A stretch of DNA of 64,000 nt from NCBI GenBank assembly GCA_020698575.1, contig CM036247.1:6539256-6603255 (forward strand). The letters run 5' to 3'. The DNA comes from Bostrychus sinensis. Taxonomy: Eukaryota; Chordata; Actinopteri; Gobiiformes; Eleotridae. Below, in pieces: positions 12,853 to 24,660 of this stretch. Each line of letters opens with the position of its first letter. The first letter of the stretch is position 1. The notes beneath the pieces are model-generated. The model was not told the origin of the DNA. It searched no databases and saw only the letters and a program-made list of their open reading frames with translations. The position numbers and the translations under genes are program-made.

Positions 12853-12930
12853 TCTACTGTGATGTCAGGTTCTACAGCCGTCAGCTCATTGGTCAGACAG
12901 AATTCCGCTCCTTTTTATCAGCTATGTCAT
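12853..12930 (-). promoter_or_regulatory. probable promoter/5' leader of the pim-like gene
   Basis: Upstream of the first ATG on the minus strand there is an ATAAAAAG TATA-like box (12,911-12,918), a GACCAATGAG CCAAT-type motif and a TGACATCA CRE/AP-1-like site. The CCAAT motif lies downstream of the TATA-like box, which is unusual, so the exact core promoter is uncertain. Confidence 0.35.
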
Positions 12931-14330
12931 ATAGTGATATATCCATGCCAACTTTCATTTAATTATTACCCTTTAAATTTCTTGTTTATTTTTTACCTAA
13001 ACTGTCACCCTGTCTGATCTAGTCTTTAGACATGCTTTATTTAGTAAACATTTTAACCTATATCAGTGTAGGCTTCAGTTTATTTAAGCTAACTTTATGT
13101 AACAATCAGGGCTTGAAGAAATTGCGACCCTTTTAGTCCATATGCATCAAAATTAAGTCTGTGTGACCTTAAAATATATCTGGTAGCACCCTGTATGAAT
13201 GAAAATATTGCCATTGTGCTATCTTTACTATAGACTATAGACACTTGCAGTTAAATTATACATGACAGATAAGACCTTGAGCTTTCCTACAGTTTTTGTT
13301 TCATGTTGATAGGTCCACAGAGATAGTCACCGTTAAAGATTTAAAAAAGCTAAGGATACTAAATATAACCTAATTACATACAGCACATTAGGCTCTATTG
13401 GCAAGAACATGTGCGATGTTTATGCACAATACTTACTGGGAAAAAAATGATCATAAATGAGATATTTACAGCCCATGAGGATGAGAGGAGACTGAGGAAA
13501 GAAGCTGTTCCTCTGCTCAGAGCAGAGACAGCACCAGGATCGCACAGAAACACCACAGGTTCAGGAAACTTTCAGTCAAATAAATATTCTACAAACATGA
13601 AAAACAATGTGCCATTTGGTGTGAAGGTGGATTTCTTCTTTAATGAGTCTGTGAGTGCATAACGTGAATCATTTGATGCAGATTCACAGACAGGTGATCT
13701 TCACCTGTGCACTGAGCTCCCTCTGTCCCACACACACTGAAAAAAGTGATTCTGGTTCTTAGTAGATGTTACATAATTTATTTGATCATATTTATTGGAT
13801 TTTTCATTGTTAGTCAAATCTACACTTAATATTTAACTAATTTAGACAGTAACTGCTTGCAATTAATAATACTATATTTCAGTTGTTTAATTGTGCCACA
13901 AATAATTTGAGTAAATCTAAACAGGCTTCACAGTTTGTTATTGCAAAACACACCGTCAAAAAGACAGAGGCTCTAACCTACACGCTCTGCTTTGGAAAGG
14001 AGCGTCTGAGCATTTTTTCAAAACGGGATCAACACATTTCAGTAAGTTTACATTTCACACCTGTATACTAAGCTTCAGGTTTATTCAGAAAATAGAAAAC
14101 GTGCACAGATAGTGGCATGAAAGAAGTAGGCTAAATGTAATTTTAGTGATTGCTTTGTGACTCTGCAACTTCATAATTTGTGAACTCTGAACAATGTTTT
14201 ATACTTTATAAACTATGGCCACAGTGTTGGCATGTGATTTATAAAACCTTAGTTTTGGTTACACTCTGTAAAGTCCATTCGTTTCTTAAAAATAATATTC
14301 TTCATGCTCCTGTTGCAGCGTAAGCTAAGC
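12931..14330. other. intergenic stretch, nothing recognised
   Basis: AT-rich DNA with short open frames lacking family motifs or convincing splice pairs. Confidence 0.4.
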
Positions 14331-15025
14331 TAATGCTAATAGCTAGCTGATGCTACAGCGGTCCTGCTGCTGCCACAGAGAGGGCAGGGCGTGTTCAGGG
14401 GGAGCCACTGGAGACACAAGAGCAGCCCAAGGTAAAGTGATTAAAATTAGGCAGAATACACAAATACGAACGTTTACACATATTCTACTTTTCACGTGTA
14501 GGTCTGTTTAAGTGGATACTTAATTGATAGTTATTACAAATAGTAAGCTGGATGATAAATCTAGTTTACGTGATTATTTTGCGTTTTTAATTATGGAGCA
14601 TATCAAAAATAGCCCTATCAAAAACTCTAATTTAGCTTAAATAGCTCCTCTTAGCACTGCACCTGTCCTGGCTAAAGCTACTGCTAGCTCCAGAGCAGCT
14701 GACTGTGGAGACCCTGCAGATGCTAAAAACACTAATAATCACAGGGAGAGATCTCCATGTTACCTGTGTAATGCTTCATTTTGCAGGTGGGTGCAAAGGA
14801 ACAGCGTAGAATGATGAACAGCTCACTTACGTGCTTTGTTTATCTAACCTATGCTAATTAGCCATATTTTATTGTGAGGGTAATGCACAGTGCTGCAGTG
14901 TTGGTATTGTTTTGTGTAGCTATTGTTTTTTGTTTTTTTTACTTTTTATAGTGATATTTTGAGTATGAATGTATCAAGATGCTTCAGCTGATTATTGTCT
15001 CATGTTTATACACTGCATAGTTTTG

Positions 15026-15103
<78 letters not shown>

Positions 15104-16099
15104 CACATATATTTGTCATATATCTAATTTCGAAAAGCAAGTAAATCCTGCAAAGAATACATCACTTTTAAATTCAGATGTCACTAACGGTGTTGTTGTT
15201 TTCTGCTTTTTGAGATATTGTTGAATTTATTTGCTTTTCTTTTCTCTGGTGTTTGTACGTCATTAATAGGAGTTTTTAGAGAAAGACTGACATCCCAGAC
15301 AGCAAGGAAATATGTAACCTCTGCATAGGTAAGTGTGATATATACAGCACTTATTATTTAGTGCTTCAGCTGCATTTATTTCTTTGCCACAAGAACAAAA
15401 ACCCCCCTTAAGTTCCTCTGGCCCTGTATATTAATATTGATGACCCGACATGTAGCTAGTGCATTTAAATTGCTCCTTGCTGCTGGAATGCTCTGGGTGG
15501 AGGCAGCAGTGGTGCAGGTAGCATGCACGTCAAAGACAGAGGGGTAGCAGATCGCAAAAAATAACACATTTAATCACACTTGTCAAAGGCAACACAGTTC
15601 CCTGTTTTCTGGTGTATACTAACTAGAGCTGGACATCTTTGGCCAGTTGGACCATTATACATCTATGACCTGGACGTACTGTGTTTATGCCAATATCAGT
15701 GCACACACTGTGCGGTTTCCTGCGAGGCTGCTCCTGTAACAAGTGCATGACTTCACAGATAAACAAGGCACGTTTAGCCCCAGCCTCCATTCATCCTCCC
15801 AGCTGACTAACGCTCCAGAGGTGACTGAAATTATATGATTATATAGTCTGTTATAATGTAATTTTATCTTGTAATTTTGCAGAGATGCTGATTTCTCTGC
15901 GGGAGGTGTTGAGGACGTGAGGCAGGAGCAGCAGCAGAGAAAATACCACTGCAAAATGCATCATCAAATATTCTTTATTTGTTATTTTCTCAGGTGATGG
16001 CAAAGAGCCGCCCTTCCAGACCTGATGATCCTCGTACACTTGGTTTTCTGTTGACTGCCCAGCCCCAAAGACACAGGAGCTGCTGCAGAAACACCGCAG
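14331..16099 (+). other. candidate spliced transcript of unknown identity
   Basis: Four possible exons with matched signals: first exon ending 14,431 (AAG then GTAAAG); 15,270-15,328 (TAG before, GTAAGT after); 15,883-15,916 (TTTTGCAG before, GTGAGG after); 15,994-16,099 (TTTTCTCAG before, GTGAGT after). The last block is open in one frame, starting VMAKSRPSRP and rich in Arg and Pro. No family is recognised. It may be non-coding, or the signals may be coincidental. Confidence 0.25.
15028..15100. repeat. (TA)n microsatellite
   Basis: About 36 uninterrupted TA units. Confidence 0.95.
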
Positions 16100-16339
16100 G
16101 TGAGTTAGCTGTTAGTACTGATGACTGTAAAAGTAGTGATAGACTTCAAAGTTAGAAAAATCATTGTCAATTTTTGGATAGGAGTATGTACACTTGTGCA
16201 CATTTAGTTGAATCACAGACATTGTAGATAGACTTTCAGATATCAGGACCACGTTTTTTTTAATGTTTCTGGAGAATTTGGAGAATTACTGTTGATAATG
16301 TAACTGTTTTCCTTTTGGTTCTACGAGCCCTTGTCAAAA

Positions 16340-16640
16340 TCCAATCCAATCCACTTTATTTGTACAGCACATTTTACAAACAAAACAGTTTCCAAAGTGC
16401 TGCACATAGAACACTAAATAACAATAAATTACTCCATTCAGCTCCACCAGTCCCCATTAAATAGTAAGAACCAGTAAAACCAAATAAAAGTAATACAATA
16501 AAATAACAATAAATAAAAACCAAGAATTAAATAATAAAAACTAAACAATAAAACACAATAAAAGACAACAGAGGACCACACAATTCACGTTGAGTTAAAA
16601 GCCAGAGAATAAAAATGAGTCTTAAGACGAGACTTAAAAT
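16340..16640 (-). mobile_element. non-LTR retrotransposon 3' tail (copy B)
   Basis: Same tail as 5,377-5,600: 'ccactttatttgtacagcac', 'ccaaagtgctgcacat', then A-rich spacer and 'cttaagacgagacttaaaat'. Minus-strand orientation; the coding part is lost. Confidence 0.65.
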
Positions 16641-17189
16641 CGTGGCCAGATGAGCTGTGCCCCTGACCTGGCAGACCTCACCTACCACTGTTCTCACATC
16701 ATTATCTGAACTGTTCTGATTATTTTATTTATGTAGAATATAAAATGAAACGTACTCTACAATCTTGTGCAACTCATGTCTTGTTATGGTATTACTTCTA
16801 ATGACAAAAACGAGAGGTACAAAACAGGTTGAACAGTTATAGTAATACCTGTATATTATTTACGATTTCCATAAATAACAAATCTCTAATCACACACAAA
16901 TCTTTAGGATTATTGTCAAGATGTGTCCGTGTGGACCAGGTCCTCTGTCTCATGGTGAGCTGGTGCTTGCCTCAGGTCTACTGTCCCTCACCTCTCTGAC
17001 CAGACACCTGCTTGTGATGTGGATAGTTGTGACTCTAACACAGGCTTTCTAAATTCTGAAACTGAACTGGTAAGAGAGCTGGTTTATATGCTCCTAGGAA
17101 GGAGGAGTTTTGACCTGAAACTAAATTCTATTGGTTAAGGCGACTATGAATAGCCTGAGTGGTTTCGGGTCATTAGGAGTCCTTTGTCC
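16641..17189. other. intergenic, possible Penelope-element flank
   Basis: No coding signal was recognised. It adjoins the Penelope-like endonuclease fragment on its 3' side, so part may be that element's untranslated end. Confidence 0.3.
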
Positions 17190-17729
17190 TCAGCTGGAGT
17201 GAGAGTCGTTAACCCTCCCCAGCCTGGGCAGCTCCTTCAGATGTAAATGACCTGAGTGAAACTGGTTTTGTTTGGGTTTCAGGAGACTGTTGTAGACAGA
17301 AGGAAGGTCGTATCTGAGACCACCATTTCTGTTTAAAGAAGGTTTATCTTTTTTGACAAAGATTGCTTCTTTCACTCCTCGCTCAAACCATCCTTTTTCT
17401 CTGGCTAAGATTTGGACCTCACTGTCCTCAAAGGAGTGGTTTGTGGCCTTCAGGTGGAGGTGTACTGCAGATTCTGGTCCACTGGAGTTGGTCCTGCGGT
17501 GTTGGTATAACCTCTGGTGCAGAGGTTGTTTGGTTTCTGCAGTGTACTGTTCATTACAGTTCTCACTGCAGTGGATGGAGAACACAACATTGCTCTGTTT
17601 GTAACTGGGAACGTTGTCCTTGGGGTGAACCAGTTTTTGTCTGAGAGTATTAACAGGTTTGAAATAAACCGGGATGTTGTGTTGGCTAAAACTCCACACC
17701 CACAGACTGAATGCAGACATGTAACACAA
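17190..17729 (-). pseudogene. Penelope-like retroelement, C-terminal GIY-YIG endonuclease fragment
   Basis: A 179-residue open frame. Penelope-like elements encode a reverse transcriptase followed by a GIY-YIG endonuclease; only the endonuclease end is left. Visible blocks: 'PVYFKPVNTLRQKLVHPKD' (20-38), 'NVVFSIHCSENC' (47-58), 'YTAETKQPLHQRLYQHRR' (62-79) and 'GWFERGVKEAIFVKKDKPSL' (113-132), then 'LNRNGGLRYDLP'. The Arg and His of the R..YQHR core and the WFERGVKEAI Glu are kept. The usual YIGE/YVGE glycine is Ala (YTAE), suggesting decay. The reverse transcriptase is absent upstream, so this is a 5'-truncated copy. It ends in a normal stop. Confidence 0.85.
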
Positions 17730-17944
17730 AATGGGACACTATAAAGTGCAGTTCACATAGACAACAGTTAATACAGAAAAGATATTACAACATACAATAA
17801 AGACAATGCACACAAATTAGCAAAACATAGCAACAACAATATTAAATGTAGCCCTAAAGTGCTGGTTAAACACATTCATAACTAAACACTCTCATACATT
17901 CTTGTGTAAAAAGATAAATAAAATCAGAGAACCTATCTTCTAAA
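17730..17944. other. short A-rich spacer between retroelement fragments
   Basis: No recognisable coding sequence; no reverse transcriptase motif continues upstream of the Penelope-like fragment. Confidence 0.4.
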
Positions 17945-18490
17945 ATACTAATAAGTGCCAATTTTGCTGATTACTCAGCCATTCTTTAAGTTTTTTTTTT
18001 TTAATGTAGAAAAGGTGGCACTATCTCTGATCATCACTGGACGGGTGTTCCAGCTTGTGCAGCCCTTGACAGAGAGCGCATTTTAGGCAAAGGTGCATCT
18101 TCTGAACTGCACTTCACCGTCTCCCCTGACAGCAGACCTAGTGCTAGTGTCACGTTCTCTTTTTTGATTAATTCTCCAAGTGGGGGTGGGGCCAAACCGT
18201 TCATTATTCTGTAAATAAGACAATTGTGTTTAAGGTTCTTAAGATTCTCAAAGTTTAAAAAATATATTTCTCTAAAAGAGAGCATATGTGAAAGGACTGC
18301 GGTTTTCCAGCAAATAACTTGATTGATTTTTTGTAGAGCTGTTCTATTGGTTTCAAGGCAGTGATACCAGCAAAGGACCATACTGAGAAGCAATAATCAA
18401 TATGGGAAAAAGTCATTCAGTGGACGTAGGATTTAGCAGCCTCCGTTGTAATGAAAGGTCTAATTTGTTTTGTGTATTAAATTTCATTGT
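17945..18490 (-). pseudogene. non-LTR retrotransposon ORF2 C-terminus, frameshifted
   Basis: On the minus strand the conserved blocks read, in order: 'SHIDYCFSVWS' (near 18,400), 'NLKNLKHNCLIYRIMNGLAP' then 'PPLGELIKK' (about 18,250-18,160), 'NALSVKGCTSWN' (about 18,060) and 'LKEWLSNQQNWH' (about 17,970). They lie in different frames, with at least two frameshifts and an in-frame stop, and a T-run at 17,991-18,002 disturbs the last block. The layout matches fish LINE ORF2 ends. The reverse transcriptase core is missing. Confidence 0.75.
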
Positions 18491-18582
18491 GTTTATGACC
18501 TTTTTAATATGATTTTTGAATGTGAGCCAACAAAACCCCGAGATAATTAAACTGGGTTACCAGCTCCAGTTCCTCCCCCTCC

Positions 18583-19460
18583 AAATTCGCGCAAATTTGA
18601 AGCGTGAATAGGGCGAATTGTTCGCTTTATTCGCATGAAATGAGGGGCATGGCCGCTAGGGCTACTCCCAAATGAGCCTGTCTCGGTTTGGTCACCTGTG
18701 TCCCGTGTGGCTGCGAGACAGCCTGGGGTTATTTCTTGTACATTAGCTCTCTCTAGTAGTTTTGGGCTCTAGTCTACTCCCAGGCTCTGTATTTTCTGTT
18801 GTTTTGGAGAGTGCAGTAACTGCTAATATAACAAGCACATCTCAATAGGCTATTTTGGTAAAGTTAACCCCCCTTTATTTTTAATTGTTTATTTGTGTGT
18901 TCTTGTTGTCACGATGAGAGTGAGCCTCTTTCACAGTCTTGTATCATATAACACAGCTCTATAACCACAGCACAGTCACACAAAGCCTAAACAGACATAT
19001 TTATTTTATTTTTATAGTGTTTTCTATCATGGCTGTTTTTGGGAATAGATCCTTTTGACTCCTGTCTTCATAAAAGTAGAAGAGCTGCAGTAGGCTGTAG
19101 CTTTTAGCTCCGGGTTCACTCTGACAGCCTTGATGATTGTTTTGCCAAGGCAGGGATCTCCTCCTGTTACGTCGTACGTAACCACGTCACTGCTGCAGCA
19201 GGTCCCTGATTGGTTAACACGCCGCGAATATTCGCCAAAGTTCAAATATTTCAACTTCAGCAAACAGAGCATTGGACGCGAATCTGCATTGTTTGCTTCA
19301 TCCGCCGATTCACTTCTTCGCCTATTCACGGGACTCGCGCGTCAAACGCTCAATTCACCTCATTCACAACGCAGGACTTTTATTCGCGTCTGAACACACC
19401 TTTACATAGATTTAACATGTAAATCACTCGCGCCAGACGCCTCATTTGCGTTCTGTAATA
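18583..19460. mobile_element. CG-rich 'TTCGC' DNA element, possibly Harbinger-like
   Basis: The left part repeats 'attcgcgcaaatttgaagcg' and 'ttcgctttattcgcatg'; the right part repeats 'tattcgcgtctgaacac' and 'ctcgcgccagacgc'. Both margins are rich in TTCGC/GCGAA, unlike the surrounding AT-rich DNA, as in some fish PIF/Harbinger elements. No transposase or clean terminal repeat could be resolved. Confidence 0.35.
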
Positions 19461-20553
19461 GGCTTCAAATAAGCTAAACATACTTTTGTCTACTATAGCC
19501 TATTATAACAATCTGTGACCCCTTTAGGGCCCTGATCCATCATTTGAGAACCAATGTGCCAAACTAACGTACACTTGCACTTAACAGATTCTTGTTGTAC
19601 CAGGACCAGTTAAATATAGTTTGATGGTGATAAGCTTCAAACAACACGTCAACACTCTGGGGTTACATTTAGTAACTATAATACACATCGCACACAGCCT
19701 CTGCCTCTACAGGATAAACAGCACCTCGTGAAGAAATCAGCTGTGACTTTGTTCATTTTTATTGCGGAAACTACTGTCCAGATCTCTCTGTCCTCTGCTG
19801 GACACACTGGAGAGTTAGTTTAAACCAGTTTCTGTTCGACGTAGCCCCAATTTTTCTCCTTTATTTACCACACAGGAGAGCAGTCGAGACCTGAGAAAGA
19901 CGAGGCGTGTGAGAGAAACAAAAGGAAAGGATGCAGCCGCAGTGCCATAAAACAATGTATTTTTTCTGAAACATGAACAATAGAGAGTTAAACCACAGTT
20001 TCCTCACAGCGGAAAAGTGAGGAGGGCACAGAGGGCGCGCGTGTAGCCACTGGAGAGAACAGGTGGCAATGTGCTGCGCTCCGGTAGTAGGTCTGTAGCG
20101 CATAGGAAGGGCTCTCTGCTGTGAGCATTCATGAAGCAAAAACCAGAGTGCGGTATTTGGAAAGAGATCAGACAGGGCCCGTTTGCTGTAAGTGATGGAC
20201 AGACAGAGGAGGCGGGGCTCTACCACAGCTACGGGGCCCTAGGCAACGTGCACAGTCTGCGTATAGGAAGGTTCGGCTCTGTCATTGGTCACATTCAACA
20301 ATATTAATAATGCATAACCCAATACTTATTTAAAGGAATCATCCTTTCAAACTGCCTCATACACCATAATCTTTACAGAACTCCATGTGCACCAGTGGAC
20401 AGTTTTGGGATAAATAGCCCCAGTAGACTAAGGTTTGTCAAGCTATGGCTAACTGCTCTTCCTAAATGGTGTATATTAGTGAACAAGAACATAGTTATTA
20501 GTTATTCTGGACTGTAACATATTTTGATACAGTATTACTTTGGCAAATTGCAT
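19461..20553. other. intergenic stretch
   Basis: No gene recognised. A short 'ggggttacatttagtaacta' segment (19,660-19,680) matches part of the repeat at 26,880 and 56,950. Confidence 0.4.
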
Positions 20554-21011
20554 TTAAAGGGGCCCTATTGTGCAAAATCAACTTTTCTGAGCTTTCTACT
20601 TTGTTTTAATGTTGTTCCCGCATCAAAAACAGACCTGGAGTTGTGTTTTTTTTTTTCATTCACGCCTGTTTGAGTAATTCTCTATTTATTTACGCTGACT
20701 TCCTGACCCAACGGAAATGTCTTGTTTCACCGATGTCTGCTATTTCCACCTGACCACGCCTCTCCTTCCTCACGGCCCAGTCCCGTTCAGGTCACGCCTC
20801 CCCCGCAGCAACCAAACAAACCCACCGCGGACTGCAGCGTTGCAGCAGCACATGTTGAAGGGGCGTGACAGCAGCTGGGCCGAGGGCTCTTAAAGTGACA
20901 GGGAGGTTTTTTCAATAATTTCTGACCAACAAAACGATGAAAGATGCTGATCTAGACATGTCCTAAATTAATAAGACACACAAAAAAAACAGCATAATAT
21001 GGGCCCTTTAA
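20554..21011. mobile_element. inverted-repeat DNA element, TTAAAGGG(G)CCC ends
   Basis: The left end TTAAAGGGGCCCTATTGTGC pairs with a right end whose reverse complement is TTAAAGGGCCCATATTATGC. The interior shares 'catcaaaaacagacctggag' with copies at 36,560-36,900, 57,965-58,462 and 63,277-63,810. Non-autonomous. Confidence 0.7.
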
Positions 21012-21111
21012 TGTGTGTGTGTGCCATCAGTTAGTAGGTGGAGAACATTAGCATTTTATATGGTGGTTCAGGTTCAGGTGGCACAATGATAACTTAGCCT
21101 AGCCTTATTGA

Positions 21112-21702
21112 TGAGAGCAGCAATACATCACTTCCTTGTCGCCGGAACGTTAACGCCCCCTTTTGGGTGACAACAAACCAGACGCGAACAGGAGAGAAGT
21201 TGGTGGTGATATATTTACATAACTTTAGTTAGTTTCATAATTTAAGATGGCAATGACAAGATGGTTTCATGTTAGCTATGTAAGTTTTATGCTGTTAGGA
21301 CACTGATCTTTTTAATATAAATGAAGATGTTGTTTCAGTCCGGATCTAAATAAACACTAAACGCATTCATGTAGGTCAACATTTTATTGATATTCTATTT
21401 GTCATAAAAGACTTGAAATTAGGTATATTGTTGTCATACTAAAATACATCCACTAGGTTGGGTTGTTCATCTGTGACAGAGGCAGAGATTGGTTCATATT
21501 TCACTGAGTTTCTTCAAATAATGACCCCAATCTTTCATTGGCAGTGAGGGAATAGCTTGTGATGTGTGTTTAGTATTTTAAGTTCTGAACAAGAAAAAAT
21601 TTGACAATTTGTCTTTGCCGCCATTGAGTGATTAGGCATGTTTTCACCCTAAAGGGGGCGTGGACCTGGCGCAACAGAAAAGTAGCCAGATAAATGCTCT
21701 CA
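21112..21702. mobile_element. inverted-repeat DNA element, TGAGAGCA ends
   Basis: The outer ~60 bp form imperfect inverted repeats: TGAGAGCA at the left and its complement at the right, with inner blocks CGCCCCCTTTTGGGTGACAA and, mirrored, CGCCCCCTTTAGGGTGAAAA. No coding region. Confidence 0.6.
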
Positions 21703-22796
21703 TCTAGAGCATGTACATTGTTCAGGTGTGTTGATTTTTTTCTGCCTAGGTTCTTCATTACTGAACAAAGGACATTATCTGAATAAGTGTAGACAAAAGC
21801 CTAAATGGCAAAAGGGCCTAAATGGTTACTATGTTATTCATATTGATTCATGCCATCGTTCTCCTACGCGATGTGTGTAAAGGACTGGTACAATTTGTAC
21901 TTTGGACGTCCTGAATGTACATCTTCTACTATAATTGATTTGTTATAACAAGGCCTTAATAACTGTATTTTTCAAATCCAAATGAGCTTCAAACTCCTAC
22001 ACAATGGTTGTGAATTAAAATTATAGGCTACAATCAACCGTATCTTGGGCTTGGTGCAGTTATTCTAAGCCATACAGCACATTTTCTTATTCAAATGAAA
22101 ACAAAATGTAAATACCATGTGCACAGAGATGAATGAGTGCCCACATGGGCAGGCACTCACAGTTAGACAAACAATAAAAGCGTTTTTGAAGTTCTAGGTG
22201 CGGAGCGAACACCTGTAATTAGCCATGACTCAGGTCACTCTGGAGCTCTGGAGTTTTCCACTTTCACCAAACAAAAAGCAGTGTAAACAAAAGCAGGCGA
22301 AAGGTGGGGATTTATTGTCACGGTTTGTTATGACATGTTGAATAATGGGAAGCAGACACCTCACCTATGAAAGACATGACTGACTGTGTAAACAGAGTTG
22401 AAACTGCTTTTATACAAACCAACTTTCAGTAAGCCATGAATGCTACAGAAATGCATTATGCTTTTGTTGATTATATAATACTGCCCTGCATCAGATTTGC
22501 TGAATAGGATCTGATAGTTGTTTCTTACTAATTTTAAGATGCTGAGTCCAAATATGCTTTTAGTTTTGCTCTAGAAAATCACAACTTTTCACAAAGTCTG
22601 TCAGTGTAGAGCTTTTTTGCTTTTTTTTGGAACATAAATGTTAGCGCTATTGCCAGATTCACTGCCACCAACACAGAAAACACCATCTTTATGTACAATA
22701 GGTGGGCAACATTTATCACTTTTCCTCTGATTAGCGCTTATATGAATGCGAGGCACACTTACATGCACACAAAACTCCTGATTTCAAGGATTTATA
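21703..22796. other. intergenic stretch
   Basis: No gene recognised. A short palindrome, GAGTGCC…GGCACTC, lies at about 22,136-22,160. Confidence 0.4.
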
Positions 22797-23080
22797 ATGA
22801 CCAGTGAAAGACGGAAATGCAAGCATAGCCCAGATGATTTCTGCTACATCTGTGACAACAATATCCAAACAAGGGCAGAAAATGACAGACTTTGTAAAAA
22901 AGGCATTATTTGGCCAAACCATGGGCTGTGTGCCAGGCTTGTGCTGAGAACCTTAGACAGTGGATCAAAGGAAATCGAAAAGCTTAAGTTTTGGCAATCC
23001 AATGGCATGGAGGGAGCCAAGAAATCATAGTGATGACTGCAATTACTGTATGTATAACCCTGTAATTTACCACAATTATT
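22797..23080 (+). pseudogene. decayed transposon-associated Cys-rich domain gene
   Basis: Three consecutive blocks in three frames can be read: 'RRKCKHSPDDFCYICDN' (22,809 on), 'QACAENLRQWIKGNRKA' (about 22,932-22,985) and 'FGNPMAWREPRNHSDDCNYC' (about 22,990-23,050). Together they resemble the N-terminal Cys-rich module (CK..PD.FCYICG … C..CVE.LR.W … WREP..H..DCYFC) of repeat-borne proteins common in fish and arthropod genomes. Two frameshifts separate the blocks, so the copy is dead. The host element could not be named. Confidence 0.6.
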
Positions 23081-23919
23081 AAAAACGTCATTCTTATTTT
23101 GTGTAAAAACAGTATGTGAAAGGGAATTTTCAGTGGCACATTTGAACTCAGCATGACCAAAATAGGTAAAGAAAAAGTGTGATTTGCAAAACACCATAGA
23201 CTTTTTTCCCAGATGCAGGGCAGTGTAATTTATTTAATGTCCTCTTCCTTCATATTATTGCCAATGCTTGACCATAATGAAAATGAAGACTTAATTTTCT
23301 TCTCTTGTATTTGAGGAAAACTATTCAGTCGACAGCAGCATAATGCACTGCCTGGCCCAAAAGAAGTCACCACCTGAATTTAACTAAGCAAATACAAGCT
23401 TAATACTACTAATAATACTGCATGGGTGAATATGTTTCATCTGACAAAATGTTATTTAACTCTAACTGATGCAGCAGCCTGGCAATGTAGAAGTCATCGC
23501 TGAAAAATGTAGACTCTGAATCCTCATCTGGGCTAATTTCATAAAGCATTTTTGACAGAGGGGGATTCAGAGCAGGGACTGATTTTTTTTTTTTTTTACC
23601 CACTAAGAGCAGGGACACTTTCATTATTTGAGTCAGAGCTTGAGCACTTCGGACTTTATACACAGGCGTAATGATTCCAACTGGAAAGAGACTAATTCCA
23701 TTGCTGGCTCCAACTCCTCACTCCGCAAGTTAGCTGAAAAAAGACAAACAGAGGGGCCCACCCCCATTTGTTGTTGAGTGTGAATAAGAGTAAAGAAATC
23801 CAGTCCCTTTGCTAGTTCCCCTCTGTCAGAAACACTTTATATTAAAGGTTTCACGTGTCCTGTGCGACCTCCGTAAACAAATAGATGCCATTCGAGTCAA
23901 CGCATGAGTTCACACTCTC
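23081..23919. other. intergenic stretch
   Basis: Contains a T-run near 23,582-23,597. No exon structure or family motif was recognised. Confidence 0.4.
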
Positions 23920-24565
23920 TACTTTTGACGGATGCCTGCAGCCCTCATGCATTGAACAGAGCAGATTGAGTTAGACAGGAAGTCAGACCCAGGACCAGTG
24001 AAGAGGATCCAGTATATTTCAAAATAAAACAGCATATGCAGATTCCATATGATACTGATTACTTTTTGGGAAATGTATTCGATATCCATACTGATAATTT
24101 CTTATGGGAGATTTTTTTTCAATCAACATATTATCCTTAAAGGCAAATCACATAAAAAAATTACTTTATTGTTTTGCTAGTGGGAAAAACAAAACCGCTA
24201 ACTTTCTGTCACATAACATGGATGGACCAGACCAAAATGCTGCTGGGTTGGGGTGTTTAGGCACAAAACACTGGCGAAAGTTACCCCCAGATGTGTATAA
24301 ATGTATGGCTGCCACCCAGAGGTAGTTCACCACCACCCCAATCCAATGCATTATTATTTAACTTTCTCCATTTTCTGGCAGAAATACATACGAAGTCTAT
24401 TTTTGATGGATGCTGCAGCCCTCATGCATAAAGTTGAACAGAGCAGGTTGAGCCAGACAGGAAGTCAGGCCCGGGACCAGTGAAGAGGATTTAAAAAAAA
24501 CAAAAAAAAAGTAAAAAAAAACAACAACAAAAAAAACAAAACAAAAAAACAGCATATGCAGACTG
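23920..24565. repeat. direct duplication, ~120 bp, two copies ~477 bp apart
   Basis: 'tgcagccctcatgcat', 'gaacagagcag', 'gacaggaagtcag' and 'gaccagtgaagaggat' occur in order at 23,936-24,010 and again at 24,412-24,490. Both copies continue to 'agcatatgcaga'. The second carries a ~60-bp A-rich block (24,493-24,550) where the first has a short AT spacer. Confidence 0.75.
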
Positions 24566-24660
24566 TCAACTACACTGCTGTAAACATTAAGTCTTAACTG
24601 GAGACATGGGGTCACAAACAAGATCGGACCCCATTAAACATAAGTATAAAGAAAGTATTC

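Noticed and set aside
19861..20226. 121-codon open frame, minus strand
   Set aside because: Cys/Leu/Ser-rich without motifs or splice sites; looks like chance.
23409..23663. 84-codon open frame with an acidic segment, minus strand
   Set aside because: It crosses a T-run that creates a Lys stretch; no homologous family or splice sites could be supported.
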